Below are positions 34,238 through 45,288 of a stretch of DNA of 64,000 nt, piece by piece (the first letter of the stretch is position 1; each line of letters opens with the position of its first letter). This stretch comes from Halothermothrix orenii H 168. Its GTDB lineage: Bacteria; Bacillota; Halanaerobiia; Halanaerobiales; Halothermotrichaceae. The notes under the pieces are model-generated. The model did no database searches, was not told the origin of the DNA, and saw nothing but the letters and a program-made list of their open reading frames with translations. The stretch covers positions 1,334,501 to 1,398,500 of the forward strand of contig NC_011899.1 of NCBI RefSeq assembly GCF_000020485.1. The letters run 5' to 3'. Both the position numbers and the translations under genes were made by a program.

Positions 34238-35554
34238 TTATTTTATTACTTTTCCAATGGCATATTCATGGTTATAGGCTTTATCCAGCCTGACCTTACA
34301 CATTTTACCACGCAATGAATCATCAGCGTTTTCAATCATAACCTTAATATAGTTACCAGTAACTCCAGTCAATAAGTTAGTCCTGCTGTCCCGATTATCC
34401 TCAATAATAACATCCCTGAGGTGACCCCAGAACCTTTTTTGATACTCTAACATTAATTTTTTATTTAGTTCACGCATCTTTTTGCTATATTCTTTTTTAA
34501 CATCACCGGGAACCTGATTTTTCATCCTGGCAGCAGGTGTACCCTGCCTAATAGAAAAAGGGAAAACATGAAGCCTGCTAAAACCTAATTCCTTTACTGT
34601 ATTATAACTTTCATTAAATTCCTTTTGCCCTTCACCCGGAAAACCAACTATTATATCGGTTGTTATCGCTATATCTTCTATTATTTTCCTTATTTTATCA
34701 ACAGTCTCCTTAAACTCCTCAACCGTATAGGGCCTCTTCATCTTTTTTAGAATAGTATTACTCCCACTCTGTAATGGAAGATGCAAATGGGGACAAACCT
34801 TGTCTTCACTGCCCATTATCCTGATTAAATCATCATTTACCTCGGTAACTTCAAGGGAACTCAACCTGATTCGTGCAAGCCCCTTGACTTTTACAAGATT
34901 CTGAATTAATTCCACCAGAGCTTTATCATTATTTTCATCAAGTCCATATGCTCCCAGGTGAGTACCTGTCAGTACTATTTCCTTAACCCCGGCCCGGACA
35001 AGTCTCTCAACTTCCTGGATAACCGATTCCTCTTTTCTGCTCCTGACAGGCCCCCGGGCATAGGGTATAATACAATAACTACAGAACTGATTACAGCCCT
35101 CTTCAATTTTGATATAAGCCCTGGTTGTTTCTTTTACTTTATTTATATTAAGGTCTTCATAGGTGGTTAACTTTTTAAAATCTTTTACATCAGTTACTTC
35201 TTTTCCACCTGTCCTTACTTCTTCAACTAATTTAACAATGTCCTTCCTTCGATCTGAACCGAGAACAAGGTCAATGGCATCTATTTTCTTAACCTCATCA
35301 GGAGAAACCTGGGCATAACATCCGACCAGAGCCACTACTGCCTCCGGGTTTTTCCGCCTGGCCTTCCGGGCCAGCTGTCTTGATTTGCGAGCAGCTTCAT
35401 TGGTTACAGTACAACTATTAATAATATAAACATCTGCCCGGTCATCAAAATCAACAACTTTATAACCGGCCTCTTCAAATATGCCCATCATGGCTTCTGT
35501 CTCATAATGATTCACCTTACAACCAAGGGTGTGGAATGCTACTGTATTCATCAT
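34238..35554 (-). CDS. mtaB: tRNA t6A37 methylthiotransferase MtaB
   Basis: Radical-SAM enzyme that adds a methylthio group to t6A at tRNA position 37. Order: N-terminal UPF0004 domain with its own cluster cysteines (FHTLGCKVNHYETE, NSCTVTNEAARKS, GCYAQ), radical-SAM core with CNQFCSYCIIPYARGPVRSR, and a TRAM domain at the end. 438 residues. The ATG shares a base with the rsmE stop (TGATG), so translation is coupled. Confidence 0.95.
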   Translation of the reverse strand: MMNTVAFHTLGCKVNHYETEAMMGIFEEAGYKVVDFDDRADVYIINSCTVTNEAARKSRQLARKARRKNPEAVVALVGCYAQVSPDEVKKIDAIDLVLGSDRRKDIVKLVEEVRTGGKEVTDVKDFKKLTTYEDLNINKVKETTRAYIKIEEGCNQFCSYCIIPYARGPVRSRKEESVIQEVERLVRAGVKEIVLTGTHLGAYGLDENNDKALVELIQNLVKVKGLARIRLSSLEVTEVNDDLIRIMGSEDKVCPHLHLPLQSGSNTILKKMKRPYTVEEFKETVDKIRKIIEDIAITTDIIVGFPGEGQKEFNESYNTVKELGFSRLHVFPFSIRQGTPAARMKNQVPGDVKKEYSKKMRELNKKLMLEYQKRFWGHLRDVIIEDNRDSRTNLLTGVTGNYIKVMIENADDSLRGKMCKVRLDKAYNHEYAIGKVIK

Positions 35555-36303
35555 CAGCCCCCTAAATCACCTGATTCATATAATAGCATGGTCAATACCA
35601 CCAGTCCAGCAGTTTCAGTCCTCAAGATACGTGGTCCTAAAGTTATAGGAATTCCCCCAAGTTGTTCAATAAACTTAATTTCCTCCGGGGGAAAGCCCCC
35701 TTCAGGACCGATTATCACTAATATCTTACTGATTTCACTGACATTTACTGTTGATAAAACGTTTTTTAAGTTTTTACCCTGTTCCTCTTCCCAGGGAATT
35801 ATTATAAGATCAAAATTAGATTTAAATTGCGTTAACTCTTTGAGACTATATACCCTTTCAACTGTGGGTATCCTTCCCCGCCCCGACTGTTTGGCAGCTT
35901 CTTTAGCAATCTTTTGCCATCTATCGGTTTTCTTTCGTTCTTTTTTTTTATTTAATCTAACTATAGTCCTTGTTGTTTTAAGGGGGATAATACTACGAAC
36001 CCCGATTTCAGTTGCCTTCTGGATAACTAAATCCATTTTTCTTTTTTTAGGAAGAGCCTGGGCCAGGGTAATATTTAATGACGGTTCATTCCTGTTTTTA
36101 TATTCTTTAATTATTTTCCCGGTTATCTGGTTTTCCTTTATCTCCTCAATAGTAGCAACATAATCCCGACAGTTTCCGGGGCAGACAATGAGTTTATCAC
36201 CCGGATTCAGCCGTAAAGAATTAACAATATGGTTATAATCATTCCCTTTTATTATTACCAGATCATCCCGTATTTGTTCTTCAGATACAAAAAAACGGTG
36301 CAT
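35554..36303 (-). CDS. rsmE: 16S rRNA (uracil1498-N3)-methyltransferase RsmE
   Basis: SPOUT methyltransferase. The N-terminal PUA-like domain opens MHRFFVSEEQI, with HIVNSLRLNPGDKLIVC; the knotted SAM site shows VIIGPEGGFPPEEI and ITLGPRILRTETAGLVVL. I use the ATG of MHRFF, which has AAAGGA before it and begins nine bases after the prmA stop; the longer frame would overlap prmA. About 249 residues. Confidence 0.95.
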   Translation of the reverse strand: MHRFFVSEEQIRDDLVIIKGNDYNHIVNSLRLNPGDKLIVCPGNCRDYVATIEEIKENQITGKIIKEYKNRNEPSLNITLAQALPKKRKMDLVIQKATEIGVRSIIPLKTTRTIVRLNKKKERKKTDRWQKIAKEAAKQSGRGRIPTVERVYSLKELTQFKSNFDLIIIPWEEEQGKNLKNVLSTVNVSEISKILVIIGPEGGFPPEEIKFIEQLGGIPITLGPRILRTETAGLVVLTMLLYESGDLGG

Positions 36304-36311
36304 AAAACAGC

Positions 36312-37181
36312 TCAATCCTTTCTGGCAACCAGACTTACCCATTCGTTGAGTTTTACTTCTTCTAGCAGGTTAAACCCGGAATTTACTAAAACCGTAGCAA
36401 TTCCCTCTGTTTCTTCTTCAATAATGCCAGACAGAATTAAAAACCCATTATTTTGAACAACGGAAATAAGATTGGGTAATACCTTATAAATAATATGAGG
36501 AAGAAGATTGGCAACTACCAGGGAATAATTACCTGTAACTTTATCTGAGGCATCCTGAAGAACAAAATTAACAAAATCTTCTACTCCATTAATTCTGGCA
36601 TTCTCCCGGGCTGCTTTTATAGCAGCCCTATCCCGGTCGATTCCTACAACTTCCTTAACATCCAGCATAGCCCCCACTATTGACAGAATACCGGTGCCAC
36701 AACCTACATCCAGCATATTTTTAATGTTATAGGTACTGGTATACTTTTCTATTAATTTAACACACATTCTGGTAGTTTCATGATTTCCCGTACCAAATGC
36801 CATCCCGGGGTCTATTTCAATGATCTTTCTGGTATTATCCCGACAATTCTCCCAGCTCGGACAGACAATAAACCTGTCACCAACCGGAATGGGTTTAAAA
36901 TATTTGTGCCAGGAAGTAGCCCAGTCTTCATCTTTGACTGTATCAGTTATAATTTCACAATCACCGATATCAAATCCAAAATCCTTTAAATTAATTACCC
37001 TTTCCCTCAATAAATTCAATAAATCTGAGAGATTATTATCATCAGGGTAATATGCCGAAACCCGGCTTGTTTTTCCACTCTGGTCTAACTCAACTCCACG
37101 GGCCCCGAGTTCAATCATGATATTACTAACAGCTTCTTCTGCTAATATATTTACTTTTGCTGTTACTTTTTTCCAGTCCAT
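36312..37181 (-). CDS. prmA: Ribosomal protein L11 methyltransferase PrmA
   Basis: SAM-dependent trimethylation of ribosomal protein L11. The small N-terminal substrate-binding domain is followed by motif I MLDVGCGTGILSIVGAML and the post-I segment IDRDRAAIKAARENARING, then NLLPHIIYKVLP. Just before motif I comes the family segment IDPGMAFGTGNHETTRMC. 289 residues. Abuts dnaJ directly, as usual in this operon. Confidence 0.95.
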   Translation of the reverse strand: MDWKKVTAKVNILAEEAVSNIMIELGARGVELDQSGKTSRVSAYYPDDNNLSDLLNLLRERVINLKDFGFDIGDCEIITDTVKDEDWATSWHKYFKPIPVGDRFIVCPSWENCRDNTRKIIEIDPGMAFGTGNHETTRMCVKLIEKYTSTYNIKNMLDVGCGTGILSIVGAMLDVKEVVGIDRDRAAIKAARENARINGVEDFVNFVLQDASDKVTGNYSLVVANLLPHIIYKVLPNLISVVQNNGFLILSGIIEEETEGIATVLVNSGFNLLEEVKLNEWVSLVARKD

Positions 37182-38309
37182 TTATCCCACTCCAAAGGCA
37201 TCTTTAACTTTTTTTATAAAGCTTTTTTGTTCTGGATTTATTTCATCTCCACTAATTTCGGCAAATTTCCTTAAAAGTTCCTTTTGCTCATCATTCATCT
37301 TTTCAGGAATAACTACTCTAACCTTTATAAATTCATCTCCTCTTCCCCTTCCATTAAGGTGGGGAATTCCCTTGTTTTTCAGGCGGAAAACAGTATCAGG
37401 CTGGGTTCCTTCAGGAATAGTAAATTTAACCTTACCCTCAAGAGTAGGAACTTCAATTTTATCACCCAGGGCTGCCTGCACAAAACTAATAGGTACTTCA
37501 CAATATATGTCGTCATCTTTTCGCTCAAATATATCATGGGGTTCAACCTCTATTATAATATATAAATCACCATTGGGAGCACCTTTATCACCGGCTTCAC
37601 CTTCATTGGGCATCCGGAGCCTGGTTCCAGTATCTACACCCGGTGGTATTTTAACCGTAATCTTCCGCTGTTTCCTAACCTTACCACTACCCTGGCAGGT
37701 AGGACAGGGATCATCAATTATAGTACCCCGACCTCCACAGCGGTCACAGGTTCTGGTCTGGGCAAATTGTCCAAACGGAGTCCTCTGGGTGTATCTAACC
37801 TGTCCACTCCCATTACACTGGGGACATGTTTTAGGACTGGTACCGGGCTTTGCTCCGGTACCATTACAGGTATCACATGTTTCAGTCCGGGGTATTGTAA
37901 TCTTTTTAGTAGTCCCGAATGCAGCGTCTTCAAAGGGTATTTTCATCCTGTACTGGAGGTCAGCACCGGGCCGTGGGCCCCTGCGGCGACGACCCATACC
38001 ACCACCGAAAAACATATCAAATATATCATCAAAGCCACCAAAACCCCTCTGCGCAAAATCTTCAAAGTTAAAATCTTCTTCATTGATACCGGCATGGCCA
38101 TACTGATCATATCGAGCCCTTTTATCCGGATCACTGAGAATCTCATATGCCTCTGAAATCTCTTTAAACTTCTCTTCAGCATCAGGGTCATCTTTATTTA
38201 TATCAGGATGGTATTTTCTGGCCAAACGGCGATATGCTTTTTTAATTTCTTTTTGATCGGCATCTCTGCTGACTCCCAGAATTTCATAATAATCTTTACT
38301 GGTTGCCAC
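37182..38309 (-). CDS. dnaJ: Chaperone protein DnaJ
   Basis: DnaK co-chaperone. J domain with YHPDINKD, a Gly/Phe-rich linker ([16 protein letters not shown]), four CxxCxGxG zinc repeats ([32 protein letters not shown]) and the C-terminal substrate domain with [17 protein letters not shown]. 375 residues. The start is GTG behind AAAAGGTGGTGG. A terminator-like hairpin separates it from dnaK, so full expression needs read-through or a local promoter. Confidence 0.97.
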   Translation of the reverse strand: MATSKDYYEILGVSRDADQKEIKKAYRRLARKYHPDINKDDPDAEEKFKEISEAYEILSDPDKRARYDQYGHAGINEEDFNFEDFAQRGFGGFDDIFDMFFGGGMGRRRRGPRPGADLQYRMKIPFEDAAFGTTKKITIPRTETCDTCNGTGAKPGTSPKTCPQCNGSGQVRYTQRTPFGQFAQTRTCDRCGGRGTIIDDPCPTCQGSGKVRKQRKITVKIPPGVDTGTRLRMPNEGEAGDKGAPNGDLYIIIEVEPHDIFERKDDDIYCEVPISFVQAALGDKIEVPTLEGKVKFTIPEGTQPDTVFRLKNKGIPHLNGRGRGDEFIKVRVVIPEKMNDEQKELLRKFAEISGDEINPEQKSFIKKVKDAFGVG

Positions 38310-38479
38310 CTAACCACCACCTTTTTATTGCCTTTTTCACCTGTAGATTAATATATCAGTCCTTTACCATTTTACCACTACTTAATATGTTTTAAAACCC
38401 TTTTTTATTTTATGCTGTATCAAAAAACACGTTAATCATTCATTTTTCCCCTGAAAACAATTTTCTACCCAATATGAGA

Positions 38480-38506
38480 AAAGAAGGGGGAGTGGTCCCC
38501 TTCTTT
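38480..38506 (-). terminator. Terminator-like hairpin between dnaK and dnaJ
   Basis: Ten-base-pair stem AAAGAAGGGG/CCCCTTCTTT with a seven-base loop, about 50 bases after the dnaK stop. The T-tract is short (TTTTCTC), so termination is probably partial and would set dnaK above dnaJ. In the 170 bases between it and dnaJ a TAAAAT -10-like element is visible with only a weak -35. Confidence 0.65.
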
Positions 38507-38552
38507 CCTCGGAATAACTTTATTCTTTTCCTCATCATAAAAGCTTTATTTA

Positions 38553-40406
38553 TCATTTGTCGTCATCATCTACCTCTTCATAGTCAACATCAATGGTCTT
38601 CCCATCGTTTTGTCCTGTCTGGTTATCGGTCTGGGCTCCCTGCTGCCCCTGGGCCTGTTGCTGGGCCTGTTGCTGTGCCTGAGCATATAACTGGGAACTT
38701 AATTCGGTTAACTCATTCTTGAGGGCTTCAGTCTTTTCTTTAATCTGGTCCACATCATCACCCTCAAGGGCTTTTTTCAATTCATCTTTGGCTTTTTCAA
38801 CCTTATCTTTTACATCCTTACTGACCTTGTCACCGGATTCTTTAAGTGTCTTTTCAGTCTGATAAACCAGACTATCTGCTTCGTTTCTGGCCTCAATTTC
38901 CTCGAGACGTTTTTTATCTTCTTCCTCATGTTTTCTGGCATCGTTTACCATTTTTTCGATTTCGTCTTCAGATAAGCCACTGGAAGATTTTATGGTAATC
39001 TGCTGTTTTTTGCCTGTACCCAGGTCTTTAGCAGATACATGGACTATACCATTGGCATCAATATCAAACTTGACTTCAATTTGAGGAACTCCTCTCGGAG
39101 CAGGTGGAATACCGGTTAACTGGAAACGACCCAGGGTAACATTATCTTTAGCCAGTTTTCTTTCACCCTGTAATACATGGATATCAACACTTGTTTGATT
39201 ATCAGCTGCTGTAGTAAAGACTTTCTTCTTTGAAGTAGGGATGGTTGTATTCCTCTCAATTAACTTTGTAAATACTCCACCCAGTGTCTCGATACCAAGG
39301 GAAAGTGGTGTTACATCCAGGAGAACTATATCATCAACATCTCCCGCCAGTACACCTGCCTGAATGGCTGCTCCCATAGCAACAACCTCATCAGGGTTGA
39401 TACCCTTATGAGGGGCTTTACCGATAAAATCCTTAACAGCCTCCTGGACGGCCGGAATCCTGGTAGAACCACCTACCAGTATAACTTCATCAATGTCGCC
39501 AGGTTCTAAACCTGCATCTTTCAGGGCCTGACGGGTAGGACCCATGGTCTTTTCTACCAGGTCTTCTGTCAACTCATTAAATTTGGCCCGTGTCAAATCA
39601 ATATCCAGGTGTTTGGGCCCATCTTCTGTCTGGGTAATAAAAGGTAAGTTTATATTGGTAGTCTTTACAGAGGAAAGCTCTTTTTTAGCCTTTTCAGCGG
39701 CATCTTTAAGCCTCTGAAGAGCCATTCTGTCATCCCTGAGGTCAACACCATATTCTTTTTTAAAGTTTTCGGCCAGATAATCTATTATCCTTTTATCGAA
39801 ATCATCCCCACCCAGGTGGTTGTTACCACTGGTGGCTACAACCTCAAAAACGCCATCTCCAATTTCAAGTAAAGAAACATCAAAGGTACCACCACCCAGG
39901 TCAAAAACAAGAATGGTTTTATCTCCCTCTTTATCCAATCCATAAGCCAGGGCTGCTGCAGTAGGTTCATTGATAATTCTTTTAACCTCAAGACCGGCAA
40001 TACGACCGGCATCCTTTGTTGCCTGGCGTTGACTATCTGTAAAATAAGCTGGTACAGTAATAACTGCCTCATTAACTTCTTCACCGAGGTATTCTTCAGC
40101 ATCTCTTTTTAACTTCTGTAAAATCATTGCAGAAATTTCCTGGGGAGTATATTCCTTATCATTAAGGGTAACCTTATGGTCAGTACCCATATGCCTCTTT
40201 ATAGACCTGATGGTCTGATCTGGATTGGTAATAGCCTGCCTTTTAGCAGGTTCTCCGACAATACGCTCCCCTTTTTTAGTATAAGCAACAACCGAAGGTG
40301 TAGTGCGGTTACCTTCTGCATTTGGAATAACCGTTGGTTCTCCACCTTCGAGAACGGCTACACATGAGTTAGTTGTCCCTAAGTCAATACCTATAATTTT
40401 ACCCAT
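38553..40406 (-). CDS. dnaK: Chaperone protein DnaK (Hsp70)
   Basis: ATP-dependent chaperone. Opens [22 protein letters not shown]; phosphate motifs [18 protein letters not shown] and [14 protein letters not shown]; linker [14 protein letters not shown] leads to the substrate domain. The single-deletion Firmicutes form is expected (617 residues). The tail is Gln-rich ([14 protein letters not shown]) and ends in an acidic EEVDDDDK. Between grpE and dnaJ in the HrcA-regulated operon. Confidence 0.98.
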   Translation of the reverse strand: MGKIIGIDLGTTNSCVAVLEGGEPTVIPNAEGNRTTPSVVAYTKKGERIVGEPAKRQAITNPDQTIRSIKRHMGTDHKVTLNDKEYTPQEISAMILQKLKRDAEEYLGEEVNEAVITVPAYFTDSQRQATKDAGRIAGLEVKRIINEPTAAALAYGLDKEGDKTILVFDLGGGTFDVSLLEIGDGVFEVVATSGNNHLGGDDFDKRIIDYLAENFKKEYGVDLRDDRMALQRLKDAAEKAKKELSSVKTTNINLPFITQTEDGPKHLDIDLTRAKFNELTEDLVEKTMGPTRQALKDAGLEPGDIDEVILVGGSTRIPAVQEAVKDFIGKAPHKGINPDEVVAMGAAIQAGVLAGDVDDIVLLDVTPLSLGIETLGGVFTKLIERNTTIPTSKKKVFTTAADNQTSVDIHVLQGERKLAKDNVTLGRFQLTGIPPAPRGVPQIEVKFDIDANGIVHVSAKDLGTGKKQQITIKSSSGLSEDEIEKMVNDARKHEEEDKKRLEEIEARNEADSLVYQTEKTLKESGDKVSKDVKDKVEKAKDELKKALEGDDVDQIKEKTEALKNELTELSSQLYAQAQQQAQQQAQGQQGAQTDNQTGQNDGKTIDVDYEEVDDDDK

Positions 40407-40443
40407 TTCAATTCCCCCTTATCTTTCCTTTTTAACTTATAGA

Positions 40444-41139
40444 TTATTTAGCAACTTTAACCATAGCAGGCCTGATTACTTTATCTTCAAGTATGTAGCC
40501 TTTTTGTAATTCCTCTACTACAGTACCGGATTCATACTTTGAATCTTCAACCTGCATTATAGCTTCATGAAGGTTATGGTCAAAGGGTTCACCAACAGCC
40601 GGTATAACTTCAACCCCTTCTTTTTTTAAGGTATCCATTAGCTGCCGGTAAATCATATCAACCCCCTGTTTAAATTCATCCTCATCAGGGGCAGAATTTA
40701 AAGCCCGTTCAAAATTATCAACAACGGGCAAAATTTTTTCAATCAATTCAATTTTAGCCCTGATACCAATCTTCCCCTTTTCTTTATTAGTTCTTTTCCG
40801 GTAATTAATAAAATCTGCCTGCAACCTCTGAAGTTTATTAAATATGTTATTCTTTTCTTCAGTCAATTCGTCTACTTCCGTTTCGAGCTCTTTAACCCGC
40901 TCTTTAAGGTGTTTTATATCTTCATCTGAGCCGTTCTTATCTTCCTGTTCCTGTTTATTGTCCCCATTGTCTTCTTTATTATTTGTCCTATCCTGTGATT
41001 TGTTATCGATCTGAATAGATTCATCATTATTTTCAACTTCTTGATCATTATTTTCATTATTTCTCACTGTTTCAACGTTATTTTTTTCTTCCTTTTCGTT
41101 AAATTCTTCATTAGAACTTACATGCTTTTCTTTTTCCAT
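40444..41139 (-). CDS. grpE: Nucleotide exchange factor GrpE
   Basis: Exchanges ADP for ATP on DnaK. The first 75 or so residues are a low-complexity extension very rich in Asn, Glu, Asp, Gln and Lys with no hydrophobic core. A long coiled coil follows (IKHLKERVKELETEVDELTEE), then the conserved beta domain (VIPAVGEPFDHNLHEAIMQVED, LQKGYILEDKVIRPAMVKVAK). 231 residues, longer than many homologues because of the extension. Confidence 0.96.
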   Translation of the reverse strand: MEKEKHVSSNEEFNEKEEKNNVETVRNNENNDQEVENNDESIQIDNKSQDRTNNKEDNGDNKQEQEDKNGSDEDIKHLKERVKELETEVDELTEEKNNIFNKLQRLQADFINYRKRTNKEKGKIGIRAKIELIEKILPVVDNFERALNSAPDEDEFKQGVDMIYRQLMDTLKKEGVEVIPAVGEPFDHNLHEAIMQVEDSKYESGTVVEELQKGYILEDKVIRPAMVKVAK

Positions 41140-41145
41140 GACACA

Positions 41146-42189
41146 TCACCCATCCATTCTAGATATTATTTTGCCAACAATTTTTGAAAGTGAATTTACT
41201 GTAGAAACTACCATGGGATAATGCATCCTTGTAGGACCAATTACCCCCAGTTTGCCCAGCGGTTTATCACCTATACAATAGGTAGCTATAACAATACTGC
41301 ATTTATGCATTTCTTCCAGCTGGTTTTCATGTCCAATTACAACTTTTAATTCATTATCAGAAAAACTATTAAGTAATTTACCAAGTATTTCTTCATGGTC
41401 AAGTATATTTAAAACCTTTTTTAGATTCTCAAGATTGTTAAATTCTGGCTGTTCCAAAATATATGAAGTTCCCCCGAGATGAACCTTGAGTTCAGCCGGT
41501 TTAGCAACTTTTAGCATTTCATCAAATATTAATTTTATTATACGTTCAGACATCTTTAACCTGTTCAGTAATTCTTCTTCAATTTTACTCAAAAAACCTT
41601 CGTCTAGTGTATTCAGCTCTCTTTTCTGTAGTTTTCGGGAAAAAAACTCATTAAGGTATCTTAATTGTTTGGAAGATATTTCTTTAGTAAGACTTATTAT
41701 TTTATTATTCACTATTCCGGTATCTGTCACTAAAACTATAAGTAAATTTTTACGGGAAACCTTTAATAATTTAATTTCCCTTATCCTGCTTTTTTTTAGT
41801 TGAGGTTCACTGATAACAGCAGTATATCTCGTTAACCTGGAAAGCATCCGGGCCAGATTGGACATTATAGTCTGGACATTCTGTTCAAAAGTAAACTCCC
41901 CTAACATTTTTCTAATTTCTTGTTCAGGATAGTCCCGGGTTTCCATCAGGGAATCAACATAATAACGGTAACCCTTATCTGAAGGAACCCTACCGGCAGA
42001 AGTATATGGCTGCTCCAGATATCCCATATCCTCAAGATCAGACATTTCATTTCTAATAGTTGCTGAACTAACACCAAACTCATAGTTTTTTGCCAGGGTC
42101 CGGGAACCGATCGGTTCGGCAGTCAGGATATGCTCCTGAACGATGGCCTTTAATATCTTTCTTTTCCTATCATCAATAAAGTCAACCAT
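41146..42189 (-). CDS. hrcA: Heat-inducible transcription repressor HrcA
   Basis: Winged-helix repressor of class I heat-shock operons that binds CIRCE. N-terminal HTH (ILKAIVQEHILTAEPIGSRTLAKNYEFGVSSATIRNEM in pieces), then PYTSAGRVPSDKGYRYYV, and a C-terminal GAF-like domain ending GVIGPTRMHYPMVVSTVNSLSKIV. The ATG of MVDFIDD is used; an upstream GTG lies within the ribosome binding site AAGGGGTGA. About 347 residues. First gene of hrcA-grpE-dnaK-dnaJ; controls itself. Confidence 0.96.
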   Translation of the reverse strand: MVDFIDDRKRKILKAIVQEHILTAEPIGSRTLAKNYEFGVSSATIRNEMSDLEDMGYLEQPYTSAGRVPSDKGYRYYVDSLMETRDYPEQEIRKMLGEFTFEQNVQTIMSNLARMLSRLTRYTAVISEPQLKKSRIREIKLLKVSRKNLLIVLVTDTGIVNNKIISLTKEISSKQLRYLNEFFSRKLQKRELNTLDEGFLSKIEEELLNRLKMSERIIKLIFDEMLKVAKPAELKVHLGGTSYILEQPEFNNLENLKKVLNILDHEEILGKLLNSFSDNELKVVIGHENQLEEMHKCSIVIATYCIGDKPLGKLGVIGPTRMHYPMVVSTVNSLSKIVGKIISRMDG

Positions 42190-42205
42190 CCTGTTCACCC
42201 CTTAT

Positions 42206-42232
42206 TTAGCACTCAACCCTACAGAGTGCTAA
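42206..42232. promoter_or_regulatory. CIRCE operator, perfect inverted repeat
   Basis: TTAGCACTC, nine spacer bases, GAGTGCTAA: an exact match to the CIRCE consensus, located 17 bases before the hrcA ATG. HrcA bound here blocks the operon at normal temperature. Confidence 0.98.
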
Positions 42233-42243
42233 TAGCTAATACT

Positions 42244-42272
42244 AAAATAACATATTAATTTTTTTTTGTCAA
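42244..42272 (-). promoter_or_regulatory. Sigma-A promoter of the hrcA operon
   Basis: TTGACA, 17 bases, TATTTT on the minus strand, with CIRCE starting 12 bases downstream, the usual HrcA arrangement. The -35 is exact. It lies six bases after the hemW stop, so the heat-shock operon is set off from hemW-lepA although no terminator separates them. Confidence 0.8.
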
Positions 42273-42277
42273 ATATT

Positions 42278-43438
42278 TTAAGCCGGCAAAAACTCTACAA
42301 ATACCTGATTTCCCAGCAACAGACCCTTTTCTGTTAGCTGTATCCTATCTCCTTTTATATGGATTAAATCCTTTTCAATTAGTTCTGTAATTTTATTATA
42401 ATAAATTTCCTTTAAATCAACACCAAAGCATTCCTTAAACTCCTTAAAAGAGATACCTTTCCGCAGCCGGAGACCAAGAATGATATACTCTGACATCATT
42501 TCTTCTCTATCAAGTCTTACAGTATTGTCTACAGGCAGCACCCCATTTTCAAGGTGTTTGATATAAGGGGTGAGATTAGAATAATTATTAAACCTGGTTT
42601 TACCGGTAAAACTATGGGCAGCCGGTCCCAGCCCCAGGTAAGGTTCATACTTCCAGTAGAGAATATTATGTCTCGATTCAAAACCCGGTCTGGCAAAATT
42701 AGATATTTCATAATGAAGGTAACCTGCTTTACCCAGCTGCTTTTTCGCTTTTAAGTACATCCGGGCATCAACTTCATCTGAGACCGGTTTAATTTCTCCC
42801 TTTTTAACCTTTTTATAAAGAAGAGTTCCTTTTTCTAGTTGAAGATTGTAAAGGGAAAGATGGGGTGGTTTCAATTCCAGGATCTGTTTCAAAGAATATT
42901 CCCAGTTATCCATACTCTGACCAGGTATGGCAAAGATTAAATCAGTATTATAATTATCAAAAACCCTGTTTATTAAAAGCAGAACCTCCCGGGCCTTCTT
43001 AGAACTATGGAATCTGCCCAGTAATTTGAGTTCATCTTCCACAAAACTCTGGACCCCAAGGCTCAGACGATTAATACCCAGCTTTTTAAAATACTTTATT
43101 TTTTCTAAAGTCAGGGAGCCAGGATTGGCTTCCAGGGTAATTTCACCTTCTTCAGATACAGAAAAATTATTAAAAATAAAATCAAATATCCTGTAAAGCT
43201 GGTTATAAGTAAAAAGGCCAGGGGTACCCCCGCCCAGATAAATGGTCTTTATTTTTTTGGTAGGTATCTTTTTGCTGTAGATTTTAATTTCCTTTAGGAG
43301 AGACTCAACATATTTATTGGCAAACTCCTGGGTGTATTTTATTGAGTAAAAATCACAATAACTACACTTACGCAGGCAAAATGGGAAATGAATATATAGG
43401 CCAAAGGGCCTGTCATATTCTTTTAATTTAATCATCAT
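42278..43438 (-). CDS. hemW: Heme chaperone HemW (radical SAM, HemN-like)
   Basis: Radical-SAM protein with the cluster motif [20 protein letters not shown] and [10 protein letters not shown], and the C-terminal HemN_C domain ([18 protein letters not shown]). The extra cysteine pattern CxxxCxYC is followed by D/F rather than the extended CxxC of true coproporphyrinogen dehydrogenases, which supports HemW, a heme-binding chaperone. 386 residues. The start overlaps the lepA end by 11 bases. Confidence 0.93.
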   Translation of the reverse strand: MMIKLKEYDRPFGLYIHFPFCLRKCSYCDFYSIKYTQEFANKYVESLLKEIKIYSKKIPTKKIKTIYLGGGTPGLFTYNQLYRIFDFIFNNFSVSEEGEITLEANPGSLTLEKIKYFKKLGINRLSLGVQSFVEDELKLLGRFHSSKKAREVLLLINRVFDNYNTDLIFAIPGQSMDNWEYSLKQILELKPPHLSLYNLQLEKGTLLYKKVKKGEIKPVSDEVDARMYLKAKKQLGKAGYLHYEISNFARPGFESRHNILYWKYEPYLGLGPAAHSFTGKTRFNNYSNLTPYIKHLENGVLPVDNTVRLDREEMMSEYIILGLRLRKGISFKEFKECFGVDLKEIYYNKITELIEKDLIHIKGDRIQLTEKGLLLGNQVFVEFLPA

Positions 43439-45215
43439 CGTTCCTCTCTAATACTGCCATAAAAGCTTTCTGGGGAATCTCAACTTTACCTACCTTTTTC
43501 ATCCGTTTTTTACCCTCTTTTTGCTTTTCCAGGAGCTTCCTTTTCCTGGTAACATCCCCTCCATAGCACTTCTGCAGTACATTTTTCCTTAAGGCTTTTA
43601 TATTTACCCTGGCTATTATTTTATTCCCGATGGCAGCCTGAATGGGTACTTCAAACATCTGTCTCGGAATAAGTTTTTTAAGTTTTCGTATAAGGGAACG
43701 CCCTCTTGCTTCAGCACTGTCCCGATGTACTATACAGGAAAGGGCATCCACAACTTCCCCATTAATAAGAATATCAAGTTTAACCAGATTGGATTCCTTA
43801 TAACCTTTAAATTCATAATCCAGGGTTGCATATCCCCTTGTTTTAGATTTTAGCTGATTAAAGAAATCTGTAATCAATTCACTCAGGGGTATTTCATATA
43901 TCAGAGAAACCCTGTCTCTATCCACATACTGCATATCCTTAAATTCACCACGGTTATCCTGACATAACTCCATGGCCTGTCCGACAAATTCTTCAGGAAG
44001 GTAAATCTCAGCCCTGACAAAGGGTTCTTCAATACTCTCTATTTGTTGTTGTTCCGGAAATTCAGCAGGATTTTCTATTTCCAGCTTCTCCCCATCAACC
44101 GTATTTATCCGGTAATTAACACTGGGAGCAGTAACCACCAGATTAAGACCATACTCCCTTTCCAGCCTTTCCTGAATTATTTCCATATGAAGAAGGCCTA
44201 AAAAGCCACATCTAAAACCAAAACCCAGGGCCTCTGATGTTTCCGGTTCAAAACTCAAAGAGGCATCATTGAGCTGAAGTTTTTCCAGAGCATCCTTCAA
44301 CAGCTCATAATCATTACTATCTGTCGGATAAAGACCACTGAAAACCATTGGTTTTACTTTTTTATACCCTGGTAATGGCGACTCAGCCGGTTTATTACTC
44401 AGGGTTATGGTATCCCCGACCCTACAGTTTTTAACATCTTTTATACCGGCAATTACATAACCAACATCCCCGGCCCTCAATTTATTAACTGTTTTCATAT
44501 CAGGAACAAATATACCCAGTTCATCAACTTCATAGGTTTTCTGGTTTGACATCATCATTATTTTATCTCCTGGACTTATTTCCCCATTCACTATCCTGAC
44601 ATAGGCGACTACGCCCTGGTAAGAATCATAAAAAGAATCAAAAACAAGGGCTCTCAAAGGTCTGTTAACTGTATTTTCGGGAGGAGGAACCAATTCTACT
44701 ATAGCATCAAGGACATCTTGAATCCCTGTCCCTTCTTTGGCACTGGTAAGAATAACATTATCTACTTCAAGACCAATTTCAATTAGCTGTTCCTTAACCC
44801 GTTCTGGATCAGCACTGGGTAAATCTATTTTATTAATGACAGGTATTATTTCCAGATCATGTTCAAGGGCAAGATAAATATTGGCCAGGGTCTGGGCTTC
44901 AACCCCCTGTGAGGCATCTACCACCAGAAGGGCTCCCTCACATGCTGCCAGACTCCTCGATACTTCATAGGTAAAATCAACATGGCCTGGTGTATCTATT
45001 AAATTTAGTTCATAACCCTTATAATTCAACCTGACGGCCTGAGCTTTAATGGTTATTCCCCTCTCCCTTTCCAGGTCCATCTTGTCAAGAACCTGATCCT
45101 GCATTTCACGGTCACTTATTGTTCCCGTATATTCAAGCAGCCGGTCAGCCAGGGTTGACTTGCCATGATCAATATGAGCTATTATACAAAAGTTACGAAT
45201 ATGACTGGTATCCAC
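43428..45215 (-). CDS. lepA: Elongation factor 4 (LepA)
   Basis: Translational GTPase that acts on stalled or initiating ribosomes. G1 AHIDHGKS, G2/G3 RGITIK and DTPGHVDF, G4 [10 protein letters not shown], followed by the EF-G-like domains and the LepA C-terminal domain ([26 protein letters not shown]). I prefer the GTG of (V/M)[15 protein letters not shown] because GAGGAGGT lies nine bases before it; the longer frame from 45251 has no binding site. 595 residues, as in most homologues. Confidence 0.95.
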   Translation of the reverse strand: MDTSHIRNFCIIAHIDHGKSTLADRLLEYTGTISDREMQDQVLDKMDLERERGITIKAQAVRLNYKGYELNLIDTPGHVDFTYEVSRSLAACEGALLVVDASQGVEAQTLANIYLALEHDLEIIPVINKIDLPSADPERVKEQLIEIGLEVDNVILTSAKEGTGIQDVLDAIVELVPPPENTVNRPLRALVFDSFYDSYQGVVAYVRIVNGEISPGDKIMMMSNQKTYEVDELGIFVPDMKTVNKLRAGDVGYVIAGIKDVKNCRVGDTITLSNKPAESPLPGYKKVKPMVFSGLYPTDSNDYELLKDALEKLQLNDASLSFEPETSEALGFGFRCGFLGLLHMEIIQERLEREYGLNLVVTAPSVNYRINTVDGEKLEIENPAEFPEQQQIESIEEPFVRAEIYLPEEFVGQAMELCQDNRGEFKDMQYVDRDRVSLIYEIPLSELITDFFNQLKSKTRGYATLDYEFKGYKESNLVKLDILINGEVVDALSCIVHRDSAEARGRSLIRKLKKLIPRQMFEVPIQAAIGNKIIARVNIKALRKNVLQKCYGGDVTRKRKLLEKQKEGKKRMKKVGKVEIPQKAFMAVLERNDDD

Positions 45216-45288
45216 CTGGGTTGGACCTCCTCTACTCTGACTAATTCTCACACCATTATAACACCGTAATCATTAATTATCAAGGAAA

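Noticed and set aside
35507-36163. Plus-strand reading frame opposite rsmE
   Set aside because: Antisense shadow of a conserved methyltransferase gene; no binding site or recognisable domain.
37117-38106. Long plus-strand reading frame opposite dnaJ
   Set aside because: It is antisense to a fully conserved dnaJ, has no ribosome binding site and has Ser/Pro-rich sequence typical of a shadow frame.
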